In this document: positions 29,357 through 40,983 of the stretch, in pieces
Position numbering within the stretch: the first letter of the stretch is position 1
Layout of the letters: every line of letters starts with the position of its first letter
Source: Pseudomonas sp. DNDY-54
Lineage (GTDB): Bacteria; Pseudomonadota; Gammaproteobacteria; Pseudomonadales; Pseudomonadaceae
NCBI RefSeq assembly: GCF_019880365.1
Contig: NZ_CP082271.1
Coordinates: 2,294,001 to 2,358,000, forward strand
Direction of reading: 5' to 3'
Length of the DNA: 64,000 nt
Made by a program: the position numbers and the translations under genes
The notes under the pieces: generated by a model
The model's database searches: none
Told to the model about the DNA's origin: nothing
Seen by the model: only the letters and a program-made list of their open reading frames with translations

Positions 29357-30247
29357 ATGCATATTGGATTTCTAGGTCTCGGCAACATGGGTGGGCCCAT
29401 GGCGCGCAACCTGCTCAAAGCCGGCCATCAAGTCACTGTCTTCGACCTCTCCGCTGCGGCACTGTCAGGTCTTGTCGAAACCGGCGCCAAAGAGGCCACA
29501 TCGCCGGCGGCCGTCGCCCAGTCGGGCGTCGAAGCAATCATCACCATGCTGCCTGCAGCAGCCCACGTGAAGCAGGTCTACCTCGGTGAGGACGGGCTGC
29601 TCGCGCACGTCCCGTCCGGCGTACTGCTTATAGACTCCTCCACCATCGACCCGATGTCGGCACGGGAAGTCGCAGCGGCCGCTGCGAAGAATGGCAACCC
29701 GATGCTCGACGCGCCGGTGTCCGGCGGCACTGTTGGCGCGGCCGCTGGTACCCTGACCTTCATGGTCGGCGGCAGCGAGGCGGACTTCCAGAAGGCGCAG
29801 CCAATCCTGGCGACGATGGGCAAAAACATCGTTCACTGCGGCGACACCGGCAATGGTCAGGTGGCCAAGGTCGCCAACAACATGCTGCTGGGCATCTCGA
29901 TGATTGGCGTCGCCGAAGCCATGTCCCTCGGCGTCGCGCTGGGAATGGACGCCAAGGTGCTGGCCGGCATCATCAACTCATCCAGTGGTAGATGCTGGGC
30001 ATCGGAGATCAACAACCCCTTCCCTGGCGTACTGGAGAACGGCCCGGCCTCGCGCGGCTACAGCGGCGGGTTTGGCACCGACCTGATGCTCAAGGATCTC
30101 GGACTGGCCAGCGAAGCGGCCAAACAGGTGCGTCAGCCGGTTATCCTCGGCGGTCTCGCGCAGCAGCTGTACCAGGCCTTCAGCATGCAGGGCCACGGTG
30201 GGCTGGACTTCTCCGCGATCATCAAACTCTACCGCCAAGAGGACTAA
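29357..30247 (+). CDS. mmsB: 3-hydroxyisobutyrate dehydrogenase
   Basis: A 296-residue beta-hydroxyacid dehydrogenase oxidising 3-hydroxyisobutyrate to methylmalonate semialdehyde. It shows the N-terminal IGFLGLGNMGGPMARNLLKAGH, substrate-binding DAPVSGGTVGAAAGTLTFMVGG and the catalytic Lys in GQVAKVANNMLLG. The ATG at 29357 is preceded by AAGGA; the longer frame from 29288 would run through the intercistronic hairpin and adds non-family residues. It ends two bases before the hydrolase ATG. Confidence 0.95.
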   Translation: MHIGFLGLGNMGGPMARNLLKAGHQVTVFDLSAAALSGLVETGAKEATSPAAVAQSGVEAIITMLPAAAHVKQVYLGEDGLLAHVPSGVLLIDSSTIDPMSAREVAAAAAKNGNPMLDAPVSGGTVGAAAGTLTFMVGGSEADFQKAQPILATMGKNIVHCGDTGNGQVAKVANNMLLGISMIGVAEAMSLGVALGMDAKVLAGIINSSSGRCWASEINNPFPGVLENGPASRGYSGGFGTDLMLKDLGLASEAAKQVRQPVILGGLAQQLYQAFSMQGHGGLDFSAIIKLYRQED

Positions 30248-30249
30248 AC

Positions 30250-31305
30250 ATGACCCAGGCAGAAGCGCCGGTACTGATCGAGGTACGCAATCGCGTCGGC
30301 TATCTCACGCTCAACCGCCCCGCCGGGCTGAATGCCGTCACCCTGGAGATGGTGAGGATGCTGCACCGCCAGTTGCAGCAGTGGGCTGACGACCAAGACG
30401 TGCTGGCCGTGGTGTTGCGCGGCGCAGGCGAGAAAGCCTTCTGCGCCGGTGGTGATATTCGCTCGCTGTACGACAGTTACAAGAGCGGCGACAGTCTGCA
30501 CCGGGAATTCTTCGAGGAGGAGTACGCGCTGGACCAGTACATCCATGCATACAGCAAACCGCTGATGGCGTTGATGAATGGCTTCGTACTCGGTGGCGGC
30601 ATGGGCCTGGTTCAGGGCGCGTCGCTGCGAGTGATTTCCGAGCGCACGCGCATGGGCATGCCGGAAGTCGGTATCGGCTATTTCCCGGATGTGGGCGGCA
30701 GCTACTTTCTGTCGCGCCTGCCGGACAACCTCGGCATCTACATGGGCCTGACCGGCAACCATGTGAGCTCTGCTGATGCGCTGTATGCCGGGCTAGCCGA
30801 TTACAGCGTGCCCTATGAACGTTTCGCTGAACTTGAAAGCTGCCTCGACCAGCAGGATTGGTCCATGCCAGCGCTGCAGGCACTGACCACTCTGCTGGTA
30901 TCCGTGGGCTGCACCGAACTGCCGGACCCGCCCTTCGCCGCGCTCGCGCCGGCTATCGAACACCACTTCGCCCACGACAGCATCGCGGCTATCCGACAGT
31001 CATTGGCCGACGAGACTCGGCCTGCGTACCGCGACTGGGCGGCAGAAACCCTGAAGGTCATCGACAGTCGTTCGCCACTGTCGCTCTGCGTCACGCTTGA
31101 AATGCTCAGGCGCGGTCGCACGCTCTCGCTCGCGGAGTGCTTCGCCATGGAGCTGAAGCTGGATCGGCAGTGGTTCGATCAGGGCGACATCATCGAAGGC
31201 GTCCGTGCGCTGATCGTCGACAAGGACAGGAACCCTCGCTGGAACCCGCCTACGCTGGAGGAGGTGACGCCGGAGCGCGTGGCAGCCTTCTTCGCCTCCG
31301 CCTGA
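30250..31305 (+). CDS. 3-hydroxyisobutyryl-CoA hydrolase (crotonase superfamily)
   Basis: A 351-residue member of the HIBCH branch of crotonases, releasing CoA from 3-hydroxyisobutyryl-CoA in valine breakdown. The oxyanion-hole sequence is [11 protein letters not shown], then [14 protein letters not shown]. The catalytic Glu and Asp lie in [21 protein letters not shown], matching HIBCH rather than hydratases. The length, about 90 residues longer than a simple hydratase, also fits. The start at 30250 is adjacent to the mmsB stop. Confidence 0.9.
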   Translation: MTQAEAPVLIEVRNRVGYLTLNRPAGLNAVTLEMVRMLHRQLQQWADDQDVLAVVLRGAGEKAFCAGGDIRSLYDSYKSGDSLHREFFEEEYALDQYIHAYSKPLMALMNGFVLGGGMGLVQGASLRVISERTRMGMPEVGIGYFPDVGGSYFLSRLPDNLGIYMGLTGNHVSSADALYAGLADYSVPYERFAELESCLDQQDWSMPALQALTTLLVSVGCTELPDPPFAALAPAIEHHFAHDSIAAIRQSLADETRPAYRDWAAETLKVIDSRSPLSLCVTLEMLRRGRTLSLAECFAMELKLDRQWFDQGDIIEGVRALIVDKDRNPRWNPPTLEEVTPERVAAFFASA

Positions 31306-31318
31306 TCAGGACCCGCCT

Positions 31319-32470
31319 ATGCAAGACATCGAACTGAGCGAAGAACAACGGATGATCCGCGACATGGCGCGCGACTTCGCCCGCGCCGAAATCGCCCCCA
31401 AGGCCCAGGCCTGGGAGAAAGCCGGCTGGATTGGCGACGACACTGTGACCCAGCTCGGCGAACTCGGTCTGCTCGGCATGATCGTGCCTGAGCAATGGGG
31501 CGGCACCTATATCGACTACGTCGCCTACGCCCTGGCGGTCGAGGAAATCTCGGCCGGTGACGGCGCCATCGGCGCGCTCATGAGCATTCACAGCTCGGTC
31601 GGCTGCGGCCCAATCCTCAAATACGGCACTCCGGAACAGCAGGACGAATGGCTGCCGGATCTGGCTGCGGGGCGCGCCATCGGCTGCTTCGCCCTGACCG
31701 AGCCCCAGGCCGGCTCCGAAGCACACAACCTGCGCACTCGCGCCGTGCTGGAAAATGGCGAATGGGTCATCAACGGCGCCAAGCAGTTCGTCAGCAACGG
31801 CAAGCGCGCCAAGATCGCCATCGTCTTCGCCGTCACCGATCCGGATCTCGGTAAAAAAGGTCTGTCCGCGTTTCTGGTGCCCACCGACAACCCCGGTTTC
31901 GTCGTCGATCGCATGGAAAGCAAGATGGGCATCCGCGCCTCGGATACCTGCGGCGTCACCTTGCGCGACTGTCGCATTCCCGAGGCCAACCTGCTCGGCC
32001 CGCGCGGCAAGGGCTTGGCGATCGCTCTCTCCAACCTCGAAGGTGGCCGTATCGGCATCGGCGCCCAAGCGCTGGGTATCGCGCGTGCAGCATTCGAAGC
32101 GGCACTGGGGTACGCCCGCGAACGCATCCAGTTCGACAAGCCGATCATCGAGCACCAGAGCGTGGCGAACATGCTGGCTGACATGCATACCCGCCTCAAC
32201 GCCGCGCGGCTGTTGATCCTGCATGCGGCACGCCTGCGCAGCGCCAACCTGCCCTGCCTGTCCGAAGCCTCCCAGGCCAAGCTGTTCGCCTCGGAAGTCG
32301 CCGAATATGTCTGCTCGAAAGCCATGCAGATCCACGGCGGCTACGGCTACCTAGAGGATTACCCGGTCGAGCGTTATTACCGCGATGCGCGCATTACCCA
32401 GATCTATGAAGGCTCGAGCGAAATTCAGCGGCTGTTGATTGCGCGGGAGTTGAATAACTACGGACTTTAA
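31319..32470 (+). CDS. Acyl-CoA dehydrogenase, probable isobutyryl-CoA dehydrogenase
   Basis: A 383-residue FAD enzyme. [13 protein letters not shown] and GAKQFVSNG line the flavin site, and [18 protein letters not shown] near the C-terminus holds the catalytic Glu in the position used by short and branched-chain ACADs. Placement after mmsA, mmsB and the HIBYL-CoA hydrolase supports isobutyryl-CoA as substrate, giving methacrylyl-CoA. It starts 13 bp after the hydrolase stop and is the last clear gene of the valine operon before a REP pair. Confidence 0.88.
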   Translation: MQDIELSEEQRMIRDMARDFARAEIAPKAQAWEKAGWIGDDTVTQLGELGLLGMIVPEQWGGTYIDYVAYALAVEEISAGDGAIGALMSIHSSVGCGPILKYGTPEQQDEWLPDLAAGRAIGCFALTEPQAGSEAHNLRTRAVLENGEWVINGAKQFVSNGKRAKIAIVFAVTDPDLGKKGLSAFLVPTDNPGFVVDRMESKMGIRASDTCGVTLRDCRIPEANLLGPRGKGLAIALSNLEGGRIGIGAQALGIARAAFEAALGYARERIQFDKPIIEHQSVANMLADMHTRLNAARLLILHAARLRSANLPCLSEASQAKLFASEVAEYVCSKAMQIHGGYGYLEDYPVERYYRDARITQIYEGSSEIQRLLIARELNNYGL

Positions 32471-32512
32471 AGATCGCGGGTGGGAAACCTGAGCAACCGA
32501 GCGGGCTTCGTC

Positions 32513-32594
32513 ATTCGCGAACAAGCTCGCTCTAAAGGTTTTGAGCGCGCGCAATGGCTGTTGAGAATGTGTAGGAGCGAGCTTGCTCGCGAAA
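32513..32594. repeat. Inverted pair of Pseudomonas REP elements (REPIN-like)
   Basis: TTCGCGAACAAGCTCGCTCT at about 32514-32533 is nearly the reverse complement of AGGAGCGAGCTTGCTCGCGA at about 32573-32592. Each is a hairpin-forming REP of the type common in Pseudomonas, and the two face each other across about 40 bp. It lies after the valine operon and may end or stabilise its transcript. Confidence 0.8.
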
Positions 32595-32729
32595 GATGTT
32601 GAAGAGCCCGTGAAACGCTAGCCTCATCCAGCCGGTAAAGCCCGTACAAAAGACAAGCAGTAAGTGATCCGAACGACAGATGACGGCAAGCGCGACCGCC
32701 ATCCAGACAACAATAAGAAGGATACGACG

Positions 32730-34382
<1,653 letters not shown>

Positions 34383-34409
34383 CGCGGCAGAACCAGGGGA
34401 CGCCGCTCC

Positions 34410-34532
34410 GTAGGGTGGGCTTCAGCCCACCGATTCCCCAGCCGAGCAAACTTAACAGGTCGTTTCGCGGATTCGTCCTGTCGTATTTAGCGATCTGCCT
34501 GGCGAGCCGCAGGGTGGGCTTCAACCCACCCT
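34410..34532. repeat. Two dispersed copies of the GTGGGCTTCAGCCCAC hairpin repeat
   Basis: One copy at 34410-34431 (GTAGGGTGGGCTTCAGCCCACC) and a second at 34509-34532 with A for G in the right arm (GGTGGGCTTCAACCCACC), followed by TTTT. Both are in the same orientation, between the ligase and the CoA-transferase genes. The second copy with its T run could act as a rho-independent terminator. The rest of 34383-34723 has no gene. Confidence 0.75.
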
Positions 34533-34723
34533 TTTCGTCTGCACAAAAGGATCTAACCAACCGCGTCGTTTCACTGACTCACCACGTCATATCCGTACGC
34601 ATCCGGGAACCGGCCATCAACGTCACCTGACACGCCAGAGCGATCACAACCGTCCGCGCCGTTAACACACGGATGTTGGCACGTACTGGCGCGATGGGAC
34701 CATCATCGAAAGGAACGCGCCTT

Positions 34724-35809
34724 ATGTCGACCGCCACCGCCACACCCCGCCAAGGCCCGCTGCTCGGTCTGCGCGTGCTGGAGTTCGCCAGTATCGGGCC
34801 CGGGCCACACTGCACGATGCTGCTGGCTGACCTTGGCGCCGAGGTGATCCGCATCGAGCGCGAGGGCGGCAATGGCTGGCCCAATCCGGTGGTCGATCGC
34901 GGCCGCAAACGGCTGACGCTGGACATCCGCACCGAGGCCGGGCGGGACCAATGCCTGACGCTCGCTGAAGGCGCCGATGTGCTGATCGAAGGCCTTCGTC
35001 CTGGCGTAATGGAACGGCTGGGCCTCGGCCCGGAACAGGTTCATACGCGTAACCCACGGCTGGTGTACGGTCGCATGACCGGCTGGGGCCAGACCGGACC
35101 CTTGGCCCAGAGCGCCGGCCATGACATCAACTACCTGGCGATCACCGGCGCACTGGCGGCCATCGGCGCACGCGAAGGCCCGGCGATCCCGCCACTCAAT
35201 CTGGTCGGCGATTTTGGCGGCGGGTCGTTGTACCTCGCCTTCGGAATCATGGCCGCGCTCTGGGAGCGAGAACGATCCGGCCAGGGCCAAGTGGTGGACG
35301 CCGCCATCGTCGATGGGGTGTCCTCGATGATGAGCTTCTTCGCAGGGCTGCTGCCCAGCGGCAGCATCTCGCTTGAACGCGACCGCAACCTGCTGTCGGG
35401 CGCCGCACCGCATTATCGCTGCTACACCTGTGCCGACGGCCGCGACATCGCCGTCGGGCCGCTGGAACCGCAGTTCCTGGCGGAACTCGTGCAGCGCATC
35501 GATGCGCCCGAATCATTACGTGAAGGCTGCAACGACCCGGCGCAATGGCCGGAGCTAAGCGAGCAGCTCGCCGCGCTGTTCGCCAGCCGAACCCAGGCCC
35601 AATGGTGCACCCTGCTCGAAGGCACCGATGCCTGCTTCGCCCCAGTCCTCACACTGGAGGAAGCCGCACAGCATCCGCATATGCGGGAACGTGGCGTTTA
35701 CCGCGACATCGACGGCGCCCTGCACGCCGCACCCGCGCCACGATTTTCGCGGACGCCGGGGTCGGTACGAAATTCAACCAACGCAAGCGGCTGGGACGGG
35801 CGTTCGTAG
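34724..35809 (+). CDS. CoA-transferase family III / alpha-methylacyl-CoA racemase-like protein
   Basis: A 361-residue CaiB/BaiF-fold protein. It shows LLGLRVLEFASIGPGPHCTMLLADLGAEVIRIER, ETEAGR-like LDIRTEAGRDQ and GHDINYLAITGAL with the racemase His-Asp pair. VVDAAIVDGVSSMMS and a PAPRFSRTPG tail follow. These fit 2-methylacyl-CoA racemases more than formyl-CoA transferases. It may epimerise 2-methyl-branched acyl-CoAs in isoleucine breakdown (inference). The ATG at 34724 follows AAAGGA. The final dozen codons and the stop lie in sequence related to the tandem repeat array that follows, so the original C-terminus may have been replaced. Confidence 0.85.
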   Translation: MSTATATPRQGPLLGLRVLEFASIGPGPHCTMLLADLGAEVIRIEREGGNGWPNPVVDRGRKRLTLDIRTEAGRDQCLTLAEGADVLIEGLRPGVMERLGLGPEQVHTRNPRLVYGRMTGWGQTGPLAQSAGHDINYLAITGALAAIGAREGPAIPPLNLVGDFGGGSLYLAFGIMAALWERERSGQGQVVDAAIVDGVSSMMSFFAGLLPSGSISLERDRNLLSGAAPHYRCYTCADGRDIAVGPLEPQFLAELVQRIDAPESLREGCNDPAQWPELSEQLAALFASRTQAQWCTLLEGTDACFAPVLTLEEAAQHPHMRERGVYRDIDGALHAAPAPRFSRTPGSVRNSTNASGWDGRS

Positions 35810-36652
35810 GGTGGGCTTCAGCCCACCGGGGCTTCCGCATCATCTCGATGCGGTGGGCTAATGCCCACCCTACATTGGTTAGCCGCACCCAGAGGCGCGC
35901 TTTTCGCGAAACCTGGGGACCGTACGACATTTCATGAATGCTAGCGGCTGGAACTGACGCCGTAGGGTGGGCTTCAGCCCACCGGGGTTTCCGCATCACC
36001 TCGATGCGGTGGGCTAAAGCCCACCCTACATTGGTTAGCCGCACCCAGAGGCGCGCTTTTCGCGAAACCTGGGAGCGGTGCGACATTTCATGAATGCTAG
36101 CGGCTGGAACTGACGCCGTAGGGTGGGCTTCAGCCCACCGGGGTTTCCGCATCACCTCGATGCGGTGGGCTAAAGCCCACCCTACATTGGTTAGCCGCAC
36201 CCAGAGGCGCGCTTTTCGCGAAACCTGGGGACCGTACGACATTTCATGAATGCTAGCGGCTGGAACTGACGCCGTAGGGTGGGCTTCAGCCCACCGGGGT
36301 TTCCGCATCACCTCGATGCGGTGGGCTAAAGCCCACCCTACATAGGTTAGCCGCACCCAAGGTGCGCTTTTCGCGAAACCTGGGGACCGTACGACATTCC
36401 ATGAATGCTAGCGGCTGGGACTGACGCCGTAGGGTGGGCTTCAGCCCACCGGGGTTTCCGCATCATCTCGATGCGGTGGGCTAAAGCCCACCCTACATAG
36501 GTTAGCCGCACCCAAGGCGCGCTTTTCGCGAAACCTGGGGGCGGTGCGACATTCCATGAATGCTAGCGGCTGGGACTGACGCCGTAGGGTGGGCTTCAGC
36601 CCACCGGGGTTTCCGCATCATTCCGTTGCGGAGTGCTAAAGCTCACCCAACA
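35806..36652. repeat. Tandem array of about six 156-bp units built on a GTGGGCTTCAGCCCAC hairpin
   Basis: GTAGGGTGGGC recurs at 35806, 35962, 36118, 36274, 36429 and 36584, i.e. periods of 156, 156, 156, 155 and 155 bp. Each unit has a hairpin (left arm), a spacer with CCGCATCA-CTCGATG, the same hairpin inverted (GGTGGGCTAAAGCCCACCCTAC), then about 85 bp ending GCTAGCGGCTGG-ACTGACGCC. The two hairpins of a unit pair with each other to give a long cruciform. The last unit decays after about 36650. The - strand frame through it is open only because 156 is divisible by three. Confidence 0.9.
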
Positions 36653-36690
36653 TTAGCTACGAGGGCAGCGTGACAGAAACGATCGGCGGG

Positions 36691-37824
36691 TCATTCCCCA
36701 AGATTGCGCGCAATCACCAATCGCTGGATATCACTGGTGCCTTCGTAGATCTGGCAGACCCGCACGTCGCGGTAGATGCGCTCCACAGGGAAATCCTTGA
36801 GATAGCCGTAGCCGCCGAGCGTCTGGATTGCCGCCGAGCAGACCTTCTCCGCCATTTCCGAGGCGAACAGTTTGGCCATGGACGCTTCAACCAGTGCCGG
36901 CTGGCCGGACTCTCGCAGCGCGGCGGCGTGCAGCACCATCTGCCGTGCAACCGCGATTTGAGTGGCCATATCGGCTAACCGAAAGGCGACCGCTTGATGC
37001 TCGCTAATGGCCTTGCCGAACGCCTCACGCTCGCGGGCGTAATCACGGGCTGCCTCGAACGCTGCGCGGGCCATGCCGACCGCTTGGGCCGCAATGCCGA
37101 TGCGCCCGCCTTCCAGGTTCGCCAGGGCGATGCGGTAGCCCTCGCCCTCCTCGCCCAGGCGCTGAGATTCGTGCACACGCATGTCTTCGAAAGCCAGTTG
37201 GCAAGTATCGGAGGCGTGCTGGCCGAGTTTGTCCTCGACGCGCACCACCTGGTAGCCGGGCGTGTCGGTGGGCACGATAAAGGCGCTGATGCCGCGCTTG
37301 CCGGCTTCCGGATCGGTCACGGCGAACACGATCACCGTGCCGGCATGCTGACCCGAGGTGATAAATTGCTTGGCGCCGTTGAGCACGTAACTGTCGCCGT
37401 CACGCCGGGCGCGGGTGCGCAGGCTGCTGGCGTCGGAACCAGCGTGGGGTTCGGTCAGGGCAAAGGCGCCGATCTGCTCGCCGCTGGCCAGCGGTGTCAG
37501 GTAGCGCTGCTTCTGCTCATCGGTGCCGAACCGCAAAATCGGTACGCAGCCGACCGAGTTATGCACGCTCATGATGGTTGAGCAGGCGCCGTCACCGGCA
37601 GCAATCTCCTCCAGCGCCAGCGCGTAGGCGATATAGCCGGTGTCGCTGCCGCCCCATTGTTCTGGACAGAGCATGCCGAAAAAGCCGAGTTCGGCCATTT
37701 CGGCAATCGCTTCGGCGGGATAGCGATGCTCGCGGTCCCATTCCGCAGCGAAGGGTTTCAGCCGCTCCTGGGCGAACTGCCGGGCCATGTCGCGAATACT
37801 GGTCTGGTCATCATTGAGCAGCAT
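36691..37824 (-). CDS. Acyl-CoA dehydrogenase, probable 2-methylbutyryl-CoA (short branched-chain) dehydrogenase
   Basis: A 377-residue [17 protein letters not shown] and GAKQFITSG form the flavin site, and [18 protein letters not shown] holds the catalytic Glu. It is related to, but clearly distinct from, the isobutyryl-CoA enzyme at 31319. It heads no gene itself: it is third in a - strand operon with a 3-hydroxyacyl-CoA dehydrogenase and a thiolase, the set needed for isoleucine breakdown. That context suggests 2-methylbutyryl-CoA as substrate. Confidence 0.87.
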   Translation of the reverse strand: MLLNDDQTSIRDMARQFAQERLKPFAAEWDREHRYPAEAIAEMAELGFFGMLCPEQWGGSDTGYIAYALALEEIAAGDGACSTIMSVHNSVGCVPILRFGTDEQKQRYLTPLASGEQIGAFALTEPHAGSDASSLRTRARRDGDSYVLNGAKQFITSGQHAGTVIVFAVTDPEAGKRGISAFIVPTDTPGYQVVRVEDKLGQHASDTCQLAFEDMRVHESQRLGEEGEGYRIALANLEGGRIGIAAQAVGMARAAFEAARDYAREREAFGKAISEHQAVAFRLADMATQIAVARQMVLHAAALRESGQPALVEASMAKLFASEMAEKVCSAAIQTLGGYGYLKDFPVERIYRDVRVCQIYEGTSDIQRLVIARNLGE

Positions 37825-37833
37825 GGAAAATCC

Positions 37834-39021
37834 TCAGTCGAGCAGCTCGACGGCCATGGCGGTCGCTTCGCCACCGCCAATGCAGATGGCCGCGATGCCC
37901 TTGCGCAGGCCGCGGTCGCGCAGTGCCGCGATCAGCGTCACCAGGATACGAGCACCGGACGCACCGATCGGGTGGCCGAGGGCGCAGGCGCCGCCGTTGA
38001 CGTTGACCTTGGCGTGGTCCAGCCCAAGCTCGCGCATGGTGACCATGCTGACCACGGCGAAGGCTTCGTTGATCTCGAAGAGATCCACCTCGTCGAGGCT
38101 CCAGCCGGTGCGCTCAAGCAGCTTGTGGATGGCACCGATGGGCGCGGTCGGGAACAGATTCGGGGCATCGGCAAACACGGCGTGCCCATGAATCACGGCC
38201 TGCGGTTTGAGGCCATGCTGGTCGGCGTATGAGCGGCGAGTCAGCACCAGTGCCGCTGCACCATCAGAGATCGAACTGGAGTTGGCTGCCGTCACGGTGC
38301 CGCCCTCACGGAACGCCGGCTTGAGGGACGGAATCTTCTCCGGCATCGCCTTGGGAGGCTGCTCGTCGTCGCGGATGGTGCGCTGCTCGCGTCCCTGCGT
38401 GACGTCGAGCGGCACGATTTCAGTGGCGAACCGGCCGCTGGTGATTGCATCGCGGGCACGCTGTAGTGAAGTCAGCGCGTAGGCGTCCTGCTCTTCGCGG
38501 CTAAAGCCGTGATTCTGCGCGCAATCTTCGGCGAAGGTGCCCATCAGCCGGCCTTTGTCGTAGGCGTCTTCGAGGCCGTCGAGAAACATGTGGTCAAGCA
38601 CCTTCCCGTGGCCCATGCGGTAGCCGCTGCGCGCCTTTTCCAGCAGATAGGGGGCGTTGGACATGCTCTCCATGCCGCCCGCGACGATCAGGTCGACACT
38701 TCCCGCACGCAATGCGTCATGCGCAAGGATGGCCGCCTGCATGCCGGAGCCGCACATCTTGTTCAGCGTGGTCGAGGCCGTCGCCTTGCCCAGACCGGCG
38801 CCAAGCGCGGCCTGACGCGCTGGCGCCTGACCGAGGCCCGCCGGCAGCACGCAGCCCATCAGAACCTCTTGTACCTGTTCGGATGCAACACCGCTGCGCT
38901 CGACTGCCGCACGAATTGCGGCCGCGCCAAGCTCCGGCGCGCTGACAGATTTCAGATCTCCCTGAAAGCCACCCATAGGTGTACGGGCGCTGCCCAGAAT
39001 TACGATTGGATCGTTGTTCAT
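37834..39021 (-). CDS. Acetyl-CoA acetyltransferase / 2-methylacetoacetyl-CoA thiolase
   Basis: A 395-residue type II thiolase. The acyl-enzyme Cys is in [10 protein letters not shown], the His in [17 protein letters not shown] and the C-terminal active site is [14 protein letters not shown]. Biosynthetic and degradative forms are hard to separate by eye. Between a type II HADH and a branched-chain ACAD it most likely cleaves 2-methylacetoacetyl-CoA to acetyl-CoA and propionyl-CoA. It could also recycle acetoacetyl-CoA made by the CoA-transferase encoded at 58.9 kb. Confidence 0.9.
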   Translation of the reverse strand: MNNDPIVILGSARTPMGGFQGDLKSVSAPELGAAAIRAAVERSGVASEQVQEVLMGCVLPAGLGQAPARQAALGAGLGKATASTTLNKMCGSGMQAAILAHDALRAGSVDLIVAGGMESMSNAPYLLEKARSGYRMGHGKVLDHMFLDGLEDAYDKGRLMGTFAEDCAQNHGFSREEQDAYALTSLQRARDAITSGRFATEIVPLDVTQGREQRTIRDDEQPPKAMPEKIPSLKPAFREGGTVTAANSSSISDGAAALVLTRRSYADQHGLKPQAVIHGHAVFADAPNLFPTAPIGAIHKLLERTGWSLDEVDLFEINEAFAVVSMVTMRELGLDHAKVNVNGGACALGHPIGASGARILVTLIAALRDRGLRKGIAAICIGGGEATAMAVELLD

Positions 39022-39034
39022 GACTGTCTCCGAA

Positions 39035-39802
39035 TTATTTCGCGGCCATACGCAGTGCGCCGTCGAGGCGGATCACTTCGCCGTTGAGCATGTCGTTCTC
39101 GATGATGTGGCGTACCAACGCGGCGTATTCACGGGCGCGGCCCAAGCGCGGCGGAAACGGCACGCCTGCGGCCAGCGAGTCGCGGACCTCCTGAGTCATG
39201 CCGGCCATCATCGGCGTTTCGAACACGCCGGGCGCGATGGTCATCACGCGGATGCCGTGTCGCGCCAATTCACGAGCGGCCGGCAGTGTCATAGCCACTA
39301 CGCCACCCTTGGATGCCGCATAGGCGGCCTGGCCGATCTGGCCGTCATAAGCGGCAATGGACGCCGTATTGATGATGACGCCGCGATTGCCCTGCTCGTC
39401 CGGCTCGCCCTTGGCGATGACTTCAGCCGCCAGACGCAGCATGTTGAAGCTGCCGATCAGGTTAAGGCCGATCACCTTGCTGAAACTGTCCAGCCCATGC
39501 GCGCCTTGGCGACCCAGAATCTTTTCGCCGCTGGCGACGCCGGCGCAGTTGACCAGCCCGTGCAGCGCGCCGAAATGTTCGACCGCTGCGTTCACCGCCG
39601 CCTGAGCGGCAGTCTCGTCACAGACATTGGTCACCACACCGAGCGCGTTCACGCCCAACGCTTCACTACGCTCGTTCAACAACTCGGCGTTGATGTCCGC
39701 CAGTACCACCTTGGCACCGCCCGCGACCAGCGCTTCGGCTGCCGCGGCGCCCAGGCCGGACGCACCGCCCGTGATCAGGAAAACCTTGTCTTGAATATCC
39801 AC
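39035..39802 (-). CDS. SDR, probable 3-hydroxy-2-methylbutyryl-CoA dehydrogenase (HSD17B10-like)
   Basis: A 255-residue short-chain dehydrogenase: [65 protein letters not shown] (Tyr-Lys) and [24 protein letters not shown] and PGVFxTPMM are typical of the type II 3-hydroxyacyl-CoA dehydrogenase HSD17B10, which acts on 3-hydroxy-2-methylbutyryl-CoA in isoleucine degradation. It is the first gene of the - strand isoleucine operon. Confidence 0.9.
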   Translation of the reverse strand: MDIQDKVFLITGGASGLGAAAAEALVAGGAKVVLADINAELLNERSEALGVNALGVVTNVCDETAAQAAVNAAVEHFGALHGLVNCAGVASGEKILGRQGAHGLDSFSKVIGLNLIGSFNMLRLAAEVIAKGEPDEQGNRGVIINTASIAAYDGQIGQAAYAASKGGVVAMTLPAARELARHGIRVMTIAPGVFETPMMAGMTQEVRDSLAAGVPFPPRLGRAREYAALVRHIIENDMLNGEVIRLDGALRMAAK

Positions 39803-39904
39803 AGCACGACCTCACGAATACGTTGCTGGGATCTTGGCCAGGCATGGACGGCCCGGCCTCTGAACGATCCCCATGCCGCATCTTCATCAGTGCGATCTGA
39901 GCGA

Positions 39905-39936
39905 ACAATGGTCGATTTTCTCAATCAGGCTGACCA
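39905..39936. promoter_or_regulatory. Inverted repeat upstream of the isoleucine operon
   Basis: AATGGTC (39905-39911) and GACCATT (39930-39936) are perfect inverted 7-bp arms with 18 bp between, about 103 bp upstream of the dehydrogenase start and near the 3' end of the AraC gene. It is a plausible operator for the isoleucine operon; the regulator is unknown, the adjacent AraC or LysR being candidates. Confidence 0.4.
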
Positions 39937-39963
39937 TTTTTGCCAATCCACGCTCGAAAGAGT

Positions 39964-40983
39964 CTAGACCGCTCCGAGGATCAGCCCGCGGTACTGGCCC
40001 GGATTGGTCCCGGTCCACTTGCGAAACGCCTTGTAGAACGAACTGACATCGGCGAAGCCCAGTCGCTCAGCGAGTTCCACGTAGCTGATGCTGGCGTCCG
40101 CCAGCCAGAGGGTCGCCATTTCCTGGCGCACCAGATCCTTGATGGCTTGATACGGCAGCCCGACGTCGGCAAGTCGGCGACGCAACGTGGATGGCGACAT
40201 GCACAGTTGGTGCGCGAGCTGTTCGCTCGTCGGCCATTGATCGGCAGGTAACTCGCGGAGCTGCGCCTTGATGCGGCTGGCGAGGCTGGTGTGATCCCGG
40301 TATTTGACCAAGATGTTAGCGGGCGCTTCCGCCAGAAAGCCGTGCAACTCCTGATCGCTGCGGCGCACAGGCAGATCCAGTACCTCAGCAGCGAAGATGA
40401 TTCGCGTACTGGGCCGAGAAAACCGCAGGTTGTCGGAAAACATCACTTGATAGTCGTCGGTGTATACCGGCTCCTTGCAGCGCAACTCCACAGCGAGCAA
40501 GGGAATGCGTCGACCAATCAGCCAACACGCCAGGCCATGCACCAGCATCCAGAAGGTGAAATAGCTGAACGCGCGCAACGGCTCCGGCTGTAGCTCCGAC
40601 AACCTGACCTCTGCCAGGCTTTGCGTGCGCTGCAGCTCCCCACGAAAACCTTCGAATGTCAGTGCAAAGAAATCCAGTGCCACCCGCAGCGCACGGTCGA
40701 GCGTCGGCTGCGCCATCGCTGCCCGGCAGACGAAGGCAAAGCTGCCGGTACGCATGCGCCTTGCGTTCATGCCGAAAAACTCGTCATCGAAATGCCGCGC
40801 AAGACGCCGCCAAAGCTTGCTGTATTCGATGACGTCTACGCGTCCACTGTCCTTTTCCAGTGTGATCGACGTGAGCCCGAGATTGTGCAGGAGCTGTTCT
40901 GAACTGAGCTGCGGTGTGGTGAAGGCATGCAGCGCCTCCGCTACCAGTCGTACGGAGATCGTGCCCTTGACCTCGTGCTTCAT
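39964..40983 (-). CDS. AraC family transcriptional regulator (Arabinose_bd-type sensor domain)
   Basis: A 339-residue regulator. The N-terminal half (residues 20-210) resembles the AraC-type arabinose-binding family domain found in OruR/ArgR-like pseudomonad regulators. The C-terminal HTH includes TSEQLAHQLCMSPSTLRRRLADVGLPYQAIKD and the second helix-turn-helix AERLGFADVSSFYKAFRKWTG. It overlaps the LysR gene by 4 bp (ATGA), so the two are co-expressed. It lies directly upstream of the isoleucine operon on the same strand and is a candidate activator of it. Confidence 0.9.
   Translation of the reverse strand: MKHEVKGTISVRLVAEALHAFTTPQLSSEQLLHNLGLTSITLEKDSGRVDVIEYSKLWRRLARHFDDEFFGMNARRMRTGSFAFVCRAAMAQPTLDRALRVALDFFALTFEGFRGELQRTQSLAEVRLSELQPEPLRAFSYFTFWMLVHGLACWLIGRRIPLLAVELRCKEPVYTDDYQVMFSDNLRFSRPSTRIIFAAEVLDLPVRRSDQELHGFLAEAPANILVKYRDHTSLASRIKAQLRELPADQWPTSEQLAHQLCMSPSTLRRRLADVGLPYQAIKDLVRQEMATLWLADASISYVELAERLGFADVSSFYKAFRKWTGTNPGQYRGLILGAV

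Noticed and set aside
35649..36356. A - strand open frame of 235 codons encoding a 52-residue repeated peptide
   Set aside because: It exists only because the 156-bp DNA repeat is divisible by three. The encoded repeats come from the palindromes, there is no ribosome site, and later 155-bp units break the frame.
35806..36652. CRISPR array
   Set aside because: The regular repeats are 156 bp long with no unique spacers and no cas genes nearby; repeats are internally palindromic.
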